Assembly: GCF_052113225.1 (NCBI RefSeq)
Contig: NZ_JBFRCT010000006.1
Location: 1-64,000, forward strand
DNA from: Pristimantibacillus sp052113225
GTDB taxonomy: Bacteria > Bacillota > Bacilli > Paenibacillales > Paenibacillaceae
Direction: 5' to 3'
DNA length: 64,000 bases
The position numbers and the translations under genes are program-made. Positions 16,346 to 25,004 of the stretch are shown here, piece by piece (position 1 is the stretch's first letter; the number at the start of each line of letters is the position of its first letter). The notes under the pieces are model-generated. The model did not search any database. It saw only the letters and a program-made list of their open reading frames with translations, and was not told the DNA's origin.

Positions 16346-17350
16346 ATTATTAGCAGGAAAGAAGTAGCGAAGCTGGCGGGTGTATCGGAAGCGACGGTAT
16401 CGCGGGTCCTGAACAATGTAGGTCCTATCAAGGAAGAGACACGTATCCGAGTCCTCGAGGCTGCGAAAGAGATAGGTTATGTGCCTAATGCGCTTGCACA
16501 GCGGTTTGCTCGCAGGAAAAGCGGGAATGTTGGCGTTATATTGCCTTTTGTTCCAAAGGTGCATCTGTTCTCTACCTATTATTTTGCAGAGATCTTAAGC
16601 GGGATTGGCGAAGCGGCGAAGGCTTGCAACTATGATCTGCTTCTCATCTTCCGGGAACCGGATAGTCCCCGAGATTATGCCAAGCTGTACCGTACACAAA
16701 AAGTGGATGCCTGCATCGTACTGGGCGCACAAGATGTGACGGAAGAGCGTGCAGCACTTAAGGAGCTTCAGGCGGAGGGTTTCCCGTTTTGTCTCGTGAA
16801 TCAGCGGTTTGACGAGGAAGAGTATTTAACGGTTGATGCAGATCATGAGTCGGGCAGCTTTGCGGCTGTACAGCATCTAATTGCGAAGGGCTTTAAGCGC
16901 ATTGCATTCCTGAATGGGCCTAATGCGTTCTCGAGCAGCGGTGATCGGCTTGCGGGTTATGAGCGGGCGCTGACAGAAGCCGGTATTCCACTTCTGGAAG
17001 ACAGGATCTTCACTGGCAACTATAGCAGGAAGAGCGGGTTTGAAGCCGCAGCTAAGATCTTTGAAGGTATAGAGAAGAAGGAGATCGATGCTGTATTTGC
17101 CGCGAATGACCGGATGGCGATCGGGCTGATGGATGGCCTAAGAGAACGTGGTATTGAAGCGGGCAAAGATATTGGGCTTATCGGCTATGATGACTCGGAC
17201 AGTTCAAGAATTGTGAGTCCCAAACTGACAACGGTCTCGGTTCCCTTTTATGAAATGGGCCGAAGGGCAGCGATGAAGCTGCTTGCTGAGGAGTCCGAAG
17301 AGGGGAATACGATTCTTCCCGTTCAGCTAGTAGAGCGTGAAACGACTTAA
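16346..17350 (+). CDS. LacI-family transcriptional regulator, apparent ATT start
   Basis: 334 residues if started at ATT 16346 (16349 is also possible). The DNA-binding domain reads SRKEVAKLAGVSEATVSRVL from the third residue, exactly where LacI proteins begin, and the ligand-binding domain follows to residue 330. AGGAGG lies at 16334-16339, correctly spaced for ATT, and an in-frame stop at 16322 excludes an upstream start. There is no ATG, GTG or TTG until 16481, which would delete the whole HTH. Either a rare ATT start is used, as in infC, or one base is misread. It probably regulates the three genes that follow. Confidence 0.85.
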   Translation: MISRKEVAKLAGVSEATVSRVLNNVGPIKEETRIRVLEAAKEIGYVPNALAQRFARRKSGNVGVILPFVPKVHLFSTYYFAEILSGIGEAAKACNYDLLLIFREPDSPRDYAKLYRTQKVDACIVLGAQDVTEERAALKELQAEGFPFCLVNQRFDEEEYLTVDADHESGSFAAVQHLIAKGFKRIAFLNGPNAFSSSGDRLAGYERALTEAGIPLLEDRIFTGNYSRKSGFEAAAKIFEGIEKKEIDAVFAANDRMAIGLMDGLRERGIEAGKDIGLIGYDDSDSSRIVSPKLTTVSVPFYEMGRRAAMKLLAEESEEGNTILPVQLVERETT

Positions 17351-17378
17351 ATACTTATTCGAGAGGCGGTAGTTAGGA

Positions 17379-18548
17379 ATGAGCAAACTTCGTGTCGGGA
17401 TGGTTGGATATAAATTTATGGGGAAGGCGCATAGCAACGCTTATCGCGCAGTGCCGATGTTTTTCCCGGAAACGGCAGTATTGCCGGAGATGACAGCTAT
17501 TTGCGGACGTGATCCCGAAGGGCTCGAGAAAGCGCGCGCACAGTTCGGCTGGCAAAGTGCCGAGACGGATTGGCGTAAGCTGATCGCACGTGATGATATC
17601 GATCTTATCGATATTAATGCGCCAAGCGATGCTCATAAGGAGATTACGATTGCCGCAGCTGAGGCGGGTAAACATTTGTTCTGTGAGAAGCCGCTGGCTC
17701 TGACTTTAGAGGATGCGAATGAAATGCTAGTTGCTGCTGAAAAAGCGGGTGTAAAGCATATGGTTGGCTTTAACTACCGCTTTGCTCCTGCCGTTCAGCT
17801 GGCGAAGAAGCTGATCTCCGAAGGTCGTATCGGTAAAATCCATCATTTCCGCGCTGTGTTCCTGCAGGACTGGATTCTTGATCCCGAATTCCCGCTCGTA
17901 TGGCGTCTGCAGAAAGAAATTGCTGGATCTGGTTCTCATGGCGACCTGGGAGCGCATCTGATTGATATGGCTCGTTTCCTTGTTGGTGAATTCCAGGAAG
18001 TGATCGGTATGGAAGAGACGTTCGTAAAAGAGCGTCCGGTCTCCTCCGGCATGACGGGACTTAGCGGTACAAAGAGTGGTGCCGATGCGCCGCGTGGCGA
18101 AGTAACGGTTGATGATGCAACCCTGTTCATGACTCGTTTCGAGAATGGGGCGCTTGGAAGCTTCGAGGCTACACGTTTTGCCGCTGGTCATCGTTGTACA
18201 AATGCTTTCGAAATAAATGGCAGTAAGGGCAGCATCAAGTTCGATTTCGAACGGATGAATGAGCTTCAAGTTTACTTCACAGATGATGCAGAGGATGTAC
18301 AAGGCTTCCGCCGTGTACTCGCAACAGATGCCTCGCATGCTTACATGGATGCTTGGTGGCCGGCTGGTCATACGATTGGTTACGAGCATACCTTCACCCA
18401 TGAGGTTCATGAGCTGATGACCGCCATTGCGGAAGACCGTCAGCCCGTTCCAAACTTCTATGACGGTGTGAGATGCCAAGAGGTGCTTGTTGCGGTTGAA
18501 CGCTCGATCGCAGAGCGGCGCTGGGTTGCTTTGAAAGAGTTTCAATAG
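17379..18548 (+). CDS. Gfo/Idh/MocA-family oxidoreductase, first copy
   Basis: 389 residues. N-terminal Rossmann fold (VGMVGYKFMGKAHSNAY), the family signature CEKPLALTLEDANEML near residue 105, and the C-terminal beta-sheet domain with GSGSHGDLGAHLIDMARFL carrying the likely catalytic His. Such enzymes oxidise or reduce sugars and inositols with NAD(P). Ribosome site GAGGCGG before ATG. It stands 28 bases after the LacI gene and 30 before the ThuA-like gene. Confidence 0.88.
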   Translation: MSKLRVGMVGYKFMGKAHSNAYRAVPMFFPETAVLPEMTAICGRDPEGLEKARAQFGWQSAETDWRKLIARDDIDLIDINAPSDAHKEITIAAAEAGKHLFCEKPLALTLEDANEMLVAAEKAGVKHMVGFNYRFAPAVQLAKKLISEGRIGKIHHFRAVFLQDWILDPEFPLVWRLQKEIAGSGSHGDLGAHLIDMARFLVGEFQEVIGMEETFVKERPVSSGMTGLSGTKSGADAPRGEVTVDDATLFMTRFENGALGSFEATRFAAGHRCTNAFEINGSKGSIKFDFERMNELQVYFTDDAEDVQGFRRVLATDASHAYMDAWWPAGHTIGYEHTFTHEVHELMTAIAEDRQPVPNFYDGVRCQEVLVAVERSIAERRWVALKEFQ

Positions 18549-18578
18549 ATTCCACGAGCAGAGGAGATTAATTGGATC

Positions 18579-19274
18579 ATGAGAAAAGCATTAATCGTAT
18601 GGGGCGGCTGGGATGGTCATCAGCCGAAGGAAGTTGCGGGTCTTTTTCAAGAGGTACTGGTGAAGGAAGGCTTTGAGGTTGAGGTGTCGGATACGCTGGA
18701 TGCCTTCGCAGATGGTGAGAAACTGAAAGCATTGGATCTGATCGTGCCGATCTGGACGATGGATAAAATCAAACCAGAGTATGTTGAGAACGTATCCTTA
18801 GCCGTACAAAGCGGTGTAGGACTTGCAGGCTGCCATGGCGGTATGTGCGATGCCTTCCGCGAGAATGTAGACTGGCAGTTTATGACCGGCGGCCAATGGG
18901 TTGCTCATCCAGGCAATGACGGTACGAACTATGTCGTTAATATCAAACACAGCTCCAGCCCGCTTACGCAAGACATCGAAGATTTCGAAGTAAGCTCGGA
19001 GCAATATTACTTACATGTTGACCCTGCGGTTGAAGTGCTTGCAACTACTCGTTTCCCGGTTGTAGAAGGTCCGCACTCCCTGAACAAAGCAGTGGATATG
19101 CCTGTTGCTTGGACGAAGCGTTGGGGCGTTGGACGCGTTTATTACAACTCTCTTGGCCATCAAGCTAACATAATTGATATTCCAGTCGTGAAGGAAATGA
19201 TGCGCCGGGGCTTCCTCTGGTGCGCGGAAGGTAAAACTGCAGCGGTAAACGGAGGGACTCATACTCATGCATAA
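18579..19274 (+). CDS. ThuA-like domain protein
   Basis: 231 residues. The start KALIVWGGWDGHQP, the segment GVGLAGCHGGMCDAFR and the ending AWTKRWGVGRVYYNSLGHQ are typical of the ThuA family, which has a glutamine-amidotransferase-like fold. In rhizobia ThuA and the Gfo-type dehydrogenase ThuB act in trehalose and other disaccharide use through 3-keto sugars. The gene lies between two Gfo/Idh/MocA genes and overlaps the next by 8 bases, so a joint keto-sugar pathway is likely. Substrate unknown. Confidence 0.83.
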   Translation: MRKALIVWGGWDGHQPKEVAGLFQEVLVKEGFEVEVSDTLDAFADGEKLKALDLIVPIWTMDKIKPEYVENVSLAVQSGVGLAGCHGGMCDAFRENVDWQFMTGGQWVAHPGNDGTNYVVNIKHSSSPLTQDIEDFEVSSEQYYLHVDPAVEVLATTRFPVVEGPHSLNKAVDMPVAWTKRWGVGRVYYNSLGHQANIIDIPVVKEMMRRGFLWCAEGKTAAVNGGTHTHA

Positions 19275-20367
19275 GTTAAAAGTCGGCGTAATCGGAACAG
19301 GTAATATTAGCAGCGCTTATTTGAACAATGGCAAGAAGTTTGACTCGATGGAAATTGTTGCTTGCGCGGATCTCGACGTAGAGCGGGCTAAAGCGAAAGC
19401 GGAGGAATTTGGCATTCGCGGCTGCTCCGTAGAAGATCTTCTGGCTGATCCAGAGATCGGGATGGTTATTAACTTAACCATTCCGCAAGCTCACGCAGCT
19501 GTTTGTCTGCAAGCACTGGAAGCTGGTAAGCATGTGTATGTTGAGAAGCCTTTCGCGGTCACTCGTGAAGAAGCTCAGGAAGTCCTTGAGCTGGCTGAAA
19601 AGAAAGGTCTGCTTGTTGGCAGTGCACCGGACACCTTCCTTGGCGGCGGTATTCAGACAAGTATTAAGCTGATTGAAGACGGCTGGATCGGTACTCCGAT
19701 TGGTGCGACTGCATTCATGATGTCAGGCGGCCATGAAACTTGGCATCCAGCTCCGGAATTCTATTATCAAAAGGGCGGCGGCCCAATGTTCGATATGGGG
19801 CCATACTACTTGACAGCGCTGGTTGCGATGCTTGGACCAATCAGCCGTGTAACGGGCATGGCACGTGCTTCGTTCCCAGAGCGTACGATCACTAGCCAGC
19901 CGAAGTTTGGACAAAAAGTTCAGGTTGAGGTTCCTACTCATGTAGCTGGTGTGATCGAATTCGCTGCTGGCCCAATTGGTACTTTGGTGACAAGCTTTGA
20001 TGTGAAAGGCGGTTCGACTTTACCTTGGATCGAAGTATACGGTACTGCTGGAAGTATGCTTGTGCCAGATCCAAATAATTTCGGCGGCACTATTAAGATC
20101 AGACGCAGTGGTTCGACCGAATGGACAAGTATTCCGCTTGCCTTCCAAAACACGGAGAATGCAAGGGGACTTGGTGCAGCCGATCTAGCCAAGGCTGTAT
20201 TGACTGGACGCAAGCATCGCCCTAGCGGTGAACTTGCCTATCATGTATTGGAAGCGATGCATGGCTTCTTCGACGCAGCAGAGCAGGGTGCTCATTACAC
20301 GATGAAGAGCACATGCAATAAGCCAGCTCCATTCACACTTGGCCTTGCAGCCTATTGCTTGGATTAA
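19267..20367 (+). CDS. Gfo/Idh/MocA-family oxidoreductase, second copy
   Basis: 366 residues. Rossmann start VGVIGTGNISSAYLNNGKKF, signature VEKPFAVTREEAQEV, and a C-terminal domain with GGGPMFDMGPYYLTALV. It belongs to a different branch from the copy at 17379 (low identity by eye), so the two probably catalyse different steps. Translation is coupled to the ThuA-like gene by overlap. Last gene of the operon; terminator at 20395. Confidence 0.88.
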   Translation: MHKLKVGVIGTGNISSAYLNNGKKFDSMEIVACADLDVERAKAKAEEFGIRGCSVEDLLADPEIGMVINLTIPQAHAAVCLQALEAGKHVYVEKPFAVTREEAQEVLELAEKKGLLVGSAPDTFLGGGIQTSIKLIEDGWIGTPIGATAFMMSGGHETWHPAPEFYYQKGGGPMFDMGPYYLTALVAMLGPISRVTGMARASFPERTITSQPKFGQKVQVEVPTHVAGVIEFAAGPIGTLVTSFDVKGGSTLPWIEVYGTAGSMLVPDPNNFGGTIKIRRSGSTEWTSIPLAFQNTENARGLGAADLAKAVLTGRKHRPSGELAYHVLEAMHGFFDAAEQGAHYTMKSTCNKPAPFTLGLAAYCLD

Positions 20368-20394
20368 TAGCACTTATAAATAAGGAAATAGAAG

Positions 20395-20428
20395 CAGGCT
20401 GGCGGGCATCCCGCTGGCCTGTTTTTTT
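20395..20428 (+). terminator. terminator of the Gfo-ThuA operon
   Basis: CAGGCTGGCGGG and CCCGCTGGCCTG form a stem around CAT, with two imperfect pairs, followed by seven T. Confidence 0.88.
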
Positions 20429-20512
20429 CCTCTGCAGCATCTTAATATCAGTGTAAAAATATGGTATGGTTTGGAGTGTGAAGAACAACAGCGAGAAAGG
20501 GGAACTCGGCTG

Positions 20513-21715
20513 ATGACCACTCCTGCGCGTAAACGAAATATGATTATTCGAAATGGAAAGGTAGTCCTAGAAGACAGGATCGTGCATGCAGCGATAGCTG
20601 TTAAGGACGGAATCATTGATGAGGTGCTGATCGACGAGGCTTCGCTGCAAGAGTATGAGAATCGCTATAGTGAGGGTGATCTAGCTAGAATTGATGCAGC
20701 AGGGCGATATATTCTCCCCGGACTTATTGATATTCACAATGATGCCATTGAGAAGGAAGTACAGCCTAGGCCCGGGACGTTATTTCCGCTTAAGATGTCT
20801 TTCCTGGAATTCGAACGCAAAATGCCGATTCACGGTATTACAACGATGTATCATTCGTTATCGCTTGGTGTTGGGCTTAGCTTGCGAGGCGATCATCTGC
20901 TGACTGAACTGGTTGAGCTTATCCATAACTATCGTGGGTCCAGGTCCATTATCCGCAATCGTATCCATTTACGTTATGAAGTCTCTTATCTGACAGGTTA
21001 CCCAATTGCTCAGCAATACATCGAGAATCAAATGATTGACTATCTGTCCTTTATGGATCATTCACCGGGGCAGGGGCAGTACCGGGCACCTGGTTCTTTT
21101 GAGCGGTATGTGATGAAGAATCAAGGTGTGGGGATAGATGAAGTTCACACGATTGTAGAAGAGCTGCTTATGCGGCGCCGTCAGATTGATTGGGAGAAGC
21201 TTCGTCAGCTTGGGAAGCTGGCGGGAGAGCAAGGTATTGCGCTTGCCTCTCATGACGATGATTCGATTGAGCAGGTGGAACTATCAAGAGAGTTTGGGGT
21301 ATCGGTAACGGAATTCCCCATTAACATGGAGACTGCTAAACACGCATCAAAGTCAGGCTTATTTGTATGTGTTGGAGCACCTAATCTTGTCAGGGGAGAG
21401 TCCCATGACCATAACTTACGCGCCATTGATGTGATTACGGAAGGGGCAGCTTCCATTATTTGCTCGGATTATCATCCGTCAGCTTTATTAACGGCTATTT
21501 TCATCCTAGTGGAAAAAGGAATCGTGGAGTTGCCGGAGGCTGTTCGTATGGCTACCCTTTATCCGGCACAAGCGCTTGGTATTGCAGATCATTACGGAGC
21601 GATTGCGCCGGGCAAAGCGGCAGATCTGATCATCGTTGACCAATATGATGGTCATCCATGGGTGACGCAAACGATTGTAGGAGGCAAGACAGTCTACATG
21701 GCGGATGTGTTTTAA
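20513..21715 (+). CDS. phnM: PhnM-like phosphonate metabolism amidohydrolase, orphan
   Basis: 400 residues. Metal-dependent amidohydrolase with a PhnM-type signature: LPGLIDIHNDAIEKEVQPRP near residue 60, ASHDDDS near 245, and CSDYHPSALLTAIF near 325. In C-P lyase pathways PhnM releases diphosphate from ribose-1-methylphosphonate 5-triphosphate. No phnG-L genes are nearby, so here it may serve a different phosphoribosyl substrate. Start ATG 20513 chosen because AAGGGGA lies just before it. Its stop is 3 bases from the 3' end of convergent sspI. Confidence 0.85.
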   Translation: MTTPARKRNMIIRNGKVVLEDRIVHAAIAVKDGIIDEVLIDEASLQEYENRYSEGDLARIDAAGRYILPGLIDIHNDAIEKEVQPRPGTLFPLKMSFLEFERKMPIHGITTMYHSLSLGVGLSLRGDHLLTELVELIHNYRGSRSIIRNRIHLRYEVSYLTGYPIAQQYIENQMIDYLSFMDHSPGQGQYRAPGSFERYVMKNQGVGIDEVHTIVEELLMRRRQIDWEKLRQLGKLAGEQGIALASHDDDSIEQVELSREFGVSVTEFPINMETAKHASKSGLFVCVGAPNLVRGESHDHNLRAIDVITEGAASIICSDYHPSALLTAIFILVEKGIVELPEAVRMATLYPAQALGIADHYGAIAPGKAADLIIVDQYDGHPWVTQTIVGGKTVYMADVF

Positions 21716-21718
21716 CTG

Positions 21719-21946
21719 CTAAGTAACTGCTTGCTTGGTTCCCTGAAGTTTGTTATGCAAGGCATCAACAAGACGGTTTTGCTCCTCGGCACTTAGCTCT
21801 TTCCAGATCAGCTCGAACAATACGCCTAGCCCGGGGAGCGTTTTTTCATCATTGCCAATGGAGTCATTAATGACTTCTTTCATTTCTTCCTTTGAATTGT
21901 TCTTAACGTTGTTGATAATGGCTTGACGTAAATCCAGATTGATCAA
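21719..21946 (-). CDS. sspI: small acid-soluble spore protein I
   Basis: 75 residues from TTG 21946, which has GGAGGG 8 bases upstream. The sequence INLDLRQAIINNV, then LPGLGVLFELIW, closely follows Bacillus subtilis SspI (about 71 residues), a minor spore-core protein made late in the forespore under sigma G. It is convergent with phnM, without room for a terminator between them. Confidence 0.9.
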   Translation of the reverse strand: MINLDLRQAIINNVKNNSKEEMKEVINDSIGNDEKTLPGLGVLFELIWKELSAEEQNRLVDALHNKLQGTKQAVT

Positions 21947-22027
21947 TTGGATTCCCTCCAAGTCTTCATAATGGTCACTTATTTACTGTTTCCGTGTGAG
22001 GCGATTTTCATCCGAGTGTGGTGGATA

Positions 22028-22036
22028 TGCTATAAT
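22028..22036 (+). promoter_or_regulatory. extended -10 promoter of the Ktr-type gene
   Basis: TGCTATAAT is a perfect extended -10 element (TGnTATAAT), 74 bases before the ATG at 22110. No good -35 hexamer is seen, which this promoter class does not require. Confidence 0.6.
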
Positions 22037-22109
22037 AATCAGGATTAGGTAATGGATTTGTAGGCTCATCTTGTAAGTTTTGAGCTTGAAGGGAGTAGGA
22101 TGAAACGAA

Positions 22110-22775
22110 ATGCCCAAAAAACAATTTGCGGTTATCGGAATGGGGCGGTTTGGCTCCAGTATTGCCACTTCACTCACGAATATGGGGTATGAGGTGCTCG
22201 CGATTGATTCGAGTGAGCAGCGCATTCAAGAAGCAATTAATATGGTGACCCATGCGGTATCTGCTGATTCCACGGATGAGGAAGCATTACGCTCCCTTGG
22301 CGTACGTAACTTCGACGTAGTTGTTGTAGCGATTGGAGAAGATATTCAAGCGAGTATTCTGACGACGCTCATCTTGAAGGATCTTGGTGTGAAAATGATT
22401 GTTGTGAAAGCGCAGAATGAATTACATGGTAAAGTGTTAACGAAGATCGGTGCGGACAAGGTTGTATATCCGGAGCGGGATATGGGACAACGTGTTGCTC
22501 ACCATTTAATATCTCCTAACATTTTGGACTATATCGAGATTTCTGAGGATTACAGCATTATTGAAGTGAAAGCGCCGGAAGCGATGATCGGGAAGAGCTT
22601 GAAGATGCTGGACATTCGGGCGAAATTTAAATGCAATGTGATGGCGATTAAAACCAATGGCAAGATGAATATTGCTCCTTATGCCGAAGACTTGATCCGG
22701 CCAGAGGACATTCTTGTTATTGTGGGTAAGAACTCGGATTTATCCAATTTGGAAATAGCTTATTCGGAAGGCTGA
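22110..22775 (+). CDS. potassium uptake regulatory subunit, KtrA/KtrC type
   Basis: 221 residues. RCK-N Rossmann domain (FAVIGMGRFGSSIATSL, acidic end at LAID) and a C-terminal RCK-C domain (about 140-218, IIEVKAPEAMIGKSL, RPEDILVIVG). KtrA/KtrC form octameric nucleotide- and c-di-AMP-gated rings on the membrane K+ channel KtrB/KtrD. The channel gene is not in this window. The next gene starts 8 bases after the stop. Confidence 0.9.
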   Translation: MPKKQFAVIGMGRFGSSIATSLTNMGYEVLAIDSSEQRIQEAINMVTHAVSADSTDEEALRSLGVRNFDVVVVAIGEDIQASILTTLILKDLGVKMIVVKAQNELHGKVLTKIGADKVVYPERDMGQRVAHHLISPNILDYIEISEDYSIIEVKAPEAMIGKSLKMLDIRAKFKCNVMAIKTNGKMNIAPYAEDLIRPEDILVIVGKNSDLSNLEIAYSEG

Positions 22776-22783
22776 TCGGATTA

Positions 22784-23578
22784 ATGAATCATTTATTATT
22801 AACCTCCATTCAAAATGAACGAGTGAAGCAGTGGGCTTCCTTGCTAGATAAAAAATACCGTGACCGGACAGGCCTGTTTATTATTGAAGGCGTTCACCTT
22901 GTACAGGAAGCCTTTCGTGCCTCTGCCGCTGTGAACTGCGTCGTCTATAATGGAGAGCGCGGTATTCCGCAGGAGCTGGAACAGCTTGCTGGGGAAGGCG
23001 GCACGGAATGGATCCAGGCTACGCCGCAAGTGATGGCAAAATGTACGGGAACGGATACGCCACCGCCGGTCTTTGCCGTGCTGGAGAAGCTGAAGCGGGA
23101 TGAAACGGCATTGTTCCGTGACAAAAGTCTTGTTGTTATCCTCGATGGTGTTCGTGACCCCGGCAATGTAGGTACTATTATCCGGAGCGCGGATGCCGTT
23201 GGCGCCGATGCGGTCGTGCTGGGCAAAGGCTGCGTAGATCTGTACAATCCGAAGACAGTGAGATCGACGATGGGCTCGCTGTTCCATCTGCCGATTCTTG
23301 AGGCTGATCTAGCGGAGCTGCTGCCTGAGGCGAAAGCCAAAGGGATTAAGCTGGTAGGGACAAGCCTGCAGGCGAGTCATACTTGTTATTCCTATGATTG
23401 GACAGCTGGCACTTGGCTCCTGATGGGCAATGAATCAGAAGGGTTGTCCGAAGCTGTTCGGGAGACCGTGGATGAGTCGATTATTATCCCGATGCAGGGC
23501 GATGCGGAGTCATTGAATGTGGCTATGGCTTCGACTGTGTTGTTGTATGAGGCTTTGCGGCAACGGAAGTATAGATAA
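22784..23578 (+). CDS. TrmH/SpoU-family RNA 2'-O-methyltransferase
   Basis: 264 residues. N-terminal substrate-binding domain (LTSIQNERVKQWASL, RTGLFIIEGVHLVQEA) and C-terminal SPOUT knot with the three motifs RDPGNVGTIIRSADA, LLMGNESEGLS and IIPMQGDAESLNVAMA. It resembles Bacillus YsgA and related 23S rRNA methyltransferases; the exact nucleotide target cannot be read from sequence. Probably co-transcribed with the Ktr-type gene. Confidence 0.9.
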   Translation: MNHLLLTSIQNERVKQWASLLDKKYRDRTGLFIIEGVHLVQEAFRASAAVNCVVYNGERGIPQELEQLAGEGGTEWIQATPQVMAKCTGTDTPPPVFAVLEKLKRDETALFRDKSLVVILDGVRDPGNVGTIIRSADAVGADAVVLGKGCVDLYNPKTVRSTMGSLFHLPILEADLAELLPEAKAKGIKLVGTSLQASHTCYSYDWTAGTWLLMGNESEGLSEAVRETVDESIIIPMQGDAESLNVAMASTVLLYEALRQRKYR

Positions 23579-23611
23579 AGAACTTTTTTTGGACTGTGAG
23601 TTGTAATTCAG

Positions 23612-23678
23612 TTTGTCACTAGTTGGAACGTATTTTGTCATAGATATGGAACGTGTTTTTGTCACAAGAATGGCATGT
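23612..23678. repeat. three degenerate 23-24 bp tandem repeats
   Basis: TTTGTCA occurs at 23612, 23634 and 23658, each followed after 6-7 bases by GGAACGT (23625, 23648) or its decayed form GGCATGT (23672). This is the kind of multiple repeat found at the ends of IS21-type elements, where the transposase binds, but no transposase gene remains. A likely scar of a lost insertion sequence. Confidence 0.5.
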
Positions 23679-23685
23679 TATTATC

Positions 23686-23720
23686 AATAAAAACTCCTTA
23701 GTTTATAAGGAGTTTTTATT
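23686..23720. terminator. bidirectional-looking terminator hairpin
   Basis: AATAAAAACTCCTTA and TAAGGAGTTTTTATT pair around a 5-base loop, with A-rich and T-rich outer arms. It ends the Ktr-TrmH unit and separates it from the fructan locus. Confidence 0.88.
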
Positions 23721-23802
23721 ATATCCGGAGAGTATCGTATAGGTGTATGGAGTGATGCGAAAGACGACTTAAGCTTTTATAAAGTAGATCTAAAAATAAT
23801 TA

Positions 23803-23831
23803 TTGAAACGTTTCCAAAATGGTGATAATAT
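23803..23831 (+). promoter_or_regulatory. promoter and operator of the fructan-locus regulator
   Basis: TTGAAA (23803-23808) and TAATAT (23826-23831) are 17 bases apart. The -35 box is part of TTGAAACGTTTCCAAA (23803-23818), the reverse complement of the operators before the transporter genes. This suggests autoregulation. Confidence 0.75.
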
Positions 23832-23871
23832 ATGGTTAGTAAAGAGGCAATAGGCATCAGGAGGTATCAGA

Positions 23872-24846
23872 TTGTCAAATTTGAAAGATGTAGCCGAATT
23901 AGCTGGTGTTGGGGTTGGTACCGTATCGCGGGTTATCAACAATCAGGCATCGGTTAAACCGAAGACTCGGGAAAAGGTCATAGCAGCGATAAAGCAGTTA
24001 AATTATGTGCCTAATGAAATCGCCAGAAACTTTAAAATGCAAAAATCAAATTTAATCGCACTATTGCTTCCGAGTATATGGAATCCGTTTTTCTCCGAAC
24101 TTGCTTACTATATTGAAGATGAACTGGATCGCGAAGGTTACAAATTAATTCTGTGTAATAGCGGTGGCAAGCCCGCGAAAGAATTATATTACTTCGATAT
24201 GCTTAGTCAAAATAAGGTTGCGGGGATTCTGGGTATTACTTATAACGATATTGAAAGCAGTCTGGATACAGAGATTCCTATTGTTAGTATTGACCGTCAC
24301 TTCTCTAAATCGGTTCCATGTGTAACGTCGGATAATTATACTGGGGGCCGGATTGCAATGCGGGAGTTGTACAAGGCTGGTGTTCGTAAGCCTGCATTCC
24401 TGGGAGTCGTAACATCCGTGTTTAGTGAGACAATGCTTCGAAAAAAAGGGTTTATCGACGAAGCAGAGTCATTAGGTCTAGACTATGTTATCTATGAAGA
24501 GCCTGATCCGGTAATGGACGATTTGAAATACTTTGGAAACTTCTTTAAGGTTAGGGAGCATCGCGAGGTTGATGGCGTATTTGCCATTACAGATATTTTT
24601 GCTGCCAAATATATTGATCAAGCACAAAAGTATGGAATTCAAGTTCCTAAGGACGTAAAAGTAATTGGTTTTGATGGCATTCAGGATAGTACGCTATTTC
24701 ATCCGATACTTTCGACAATTCGTCAACCGGTAGAGGAGATGGCACGTACTTCCGTGCAGCTTCTTTTAAACCAAATCGCTGGACATGCGATTCCGCTGGA
24801 TACGATTCGGATTCCCGTACAGTTCAGGCCTGGAGAGACGACGTAG
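23872..24846 (+). CDS. LacI-family regulator of the fructan locus
   Basis: 324 residues. HTH at the N-terminus (LKDVAELAGVGVGTVSRVIN), then the hinge helix ending NYVPNEIARNF, then a periplasmic-binding-like effector domain. TTG start with AGGAGG 8 bases before it. Four copies of a GGAAACGTTTC-type palindrome flank the gene, one at its own promoter and three ahead of the transporter. It is most likely a repressor released by a fructan-derived sugar. Confidence 0.9.
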   Translation: MSNLKDVAELAGVGVGTVSRVINNQASVKPKTREKVIAAIKQLNYVPNEIARNFKMQKSNLIALLLPSIWNPFFSELAYYIEDELDREGYKLILCNSGGKPAKELYYFDMLSQNKVAGILGITYNDIESSLDTEIPIVSIDRHFSKSVPCVTSDNYTGGRIAMRELYKAGVRKPAFLGVVTSVFSETMLRKKGFIDEAESLGLDYVIYEEPDPVMDDLKYFGNFFKVREHREVDGVFAITDIFAAKYIDQAQKYGIQVPKDVKVIGFDGIQDSTLFHPILSTIRQPVEEMARTSVQLLLNQIAGHAIPLDTIRIPVQFRPGETT

Positions 24847-24881
24847 AACTTTTTACGCTAGGCCTGATTTTTTCTCGCTAA

Positions 24882-24898
24882 TTTGGAAACGTTTCAAA
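24882..24898. promoter_or_regulatory. LacI-type operator 1 before the transporter
   Basis: TTTGGAAACGTTTCAAA, a near-perfect palindrome centred on a CG step. An identical copy lies exactly 50 bp downstream. Confidence 0.8.
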
Positions 24899-24931
24899 AA
24901 AGTAAATCATCAAGGTGTAATTGATTTATAA

Positions 24932-24948
24932 TTTGGAAACGTTTCAAA
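24932..24948. promoter_or_regulatory. LacI-type operator 2, overlapping a TATAAT
   Basis: TTTGGAAACGTTTCAAA again. It shares its first base with TATAAT (24927-24932), the best -10 candidate for the transporter operon. No convincing -35 box is seen. A weaker half-site AACCGTTTCC lies at 24961-24970. Confidence 0.8.
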
Positions 24949-25004
24949 TATAAATAATGTAACCGTTTCCTATTGATGAAAAGGGGGCTAAACCAACATT
25001 AAAA

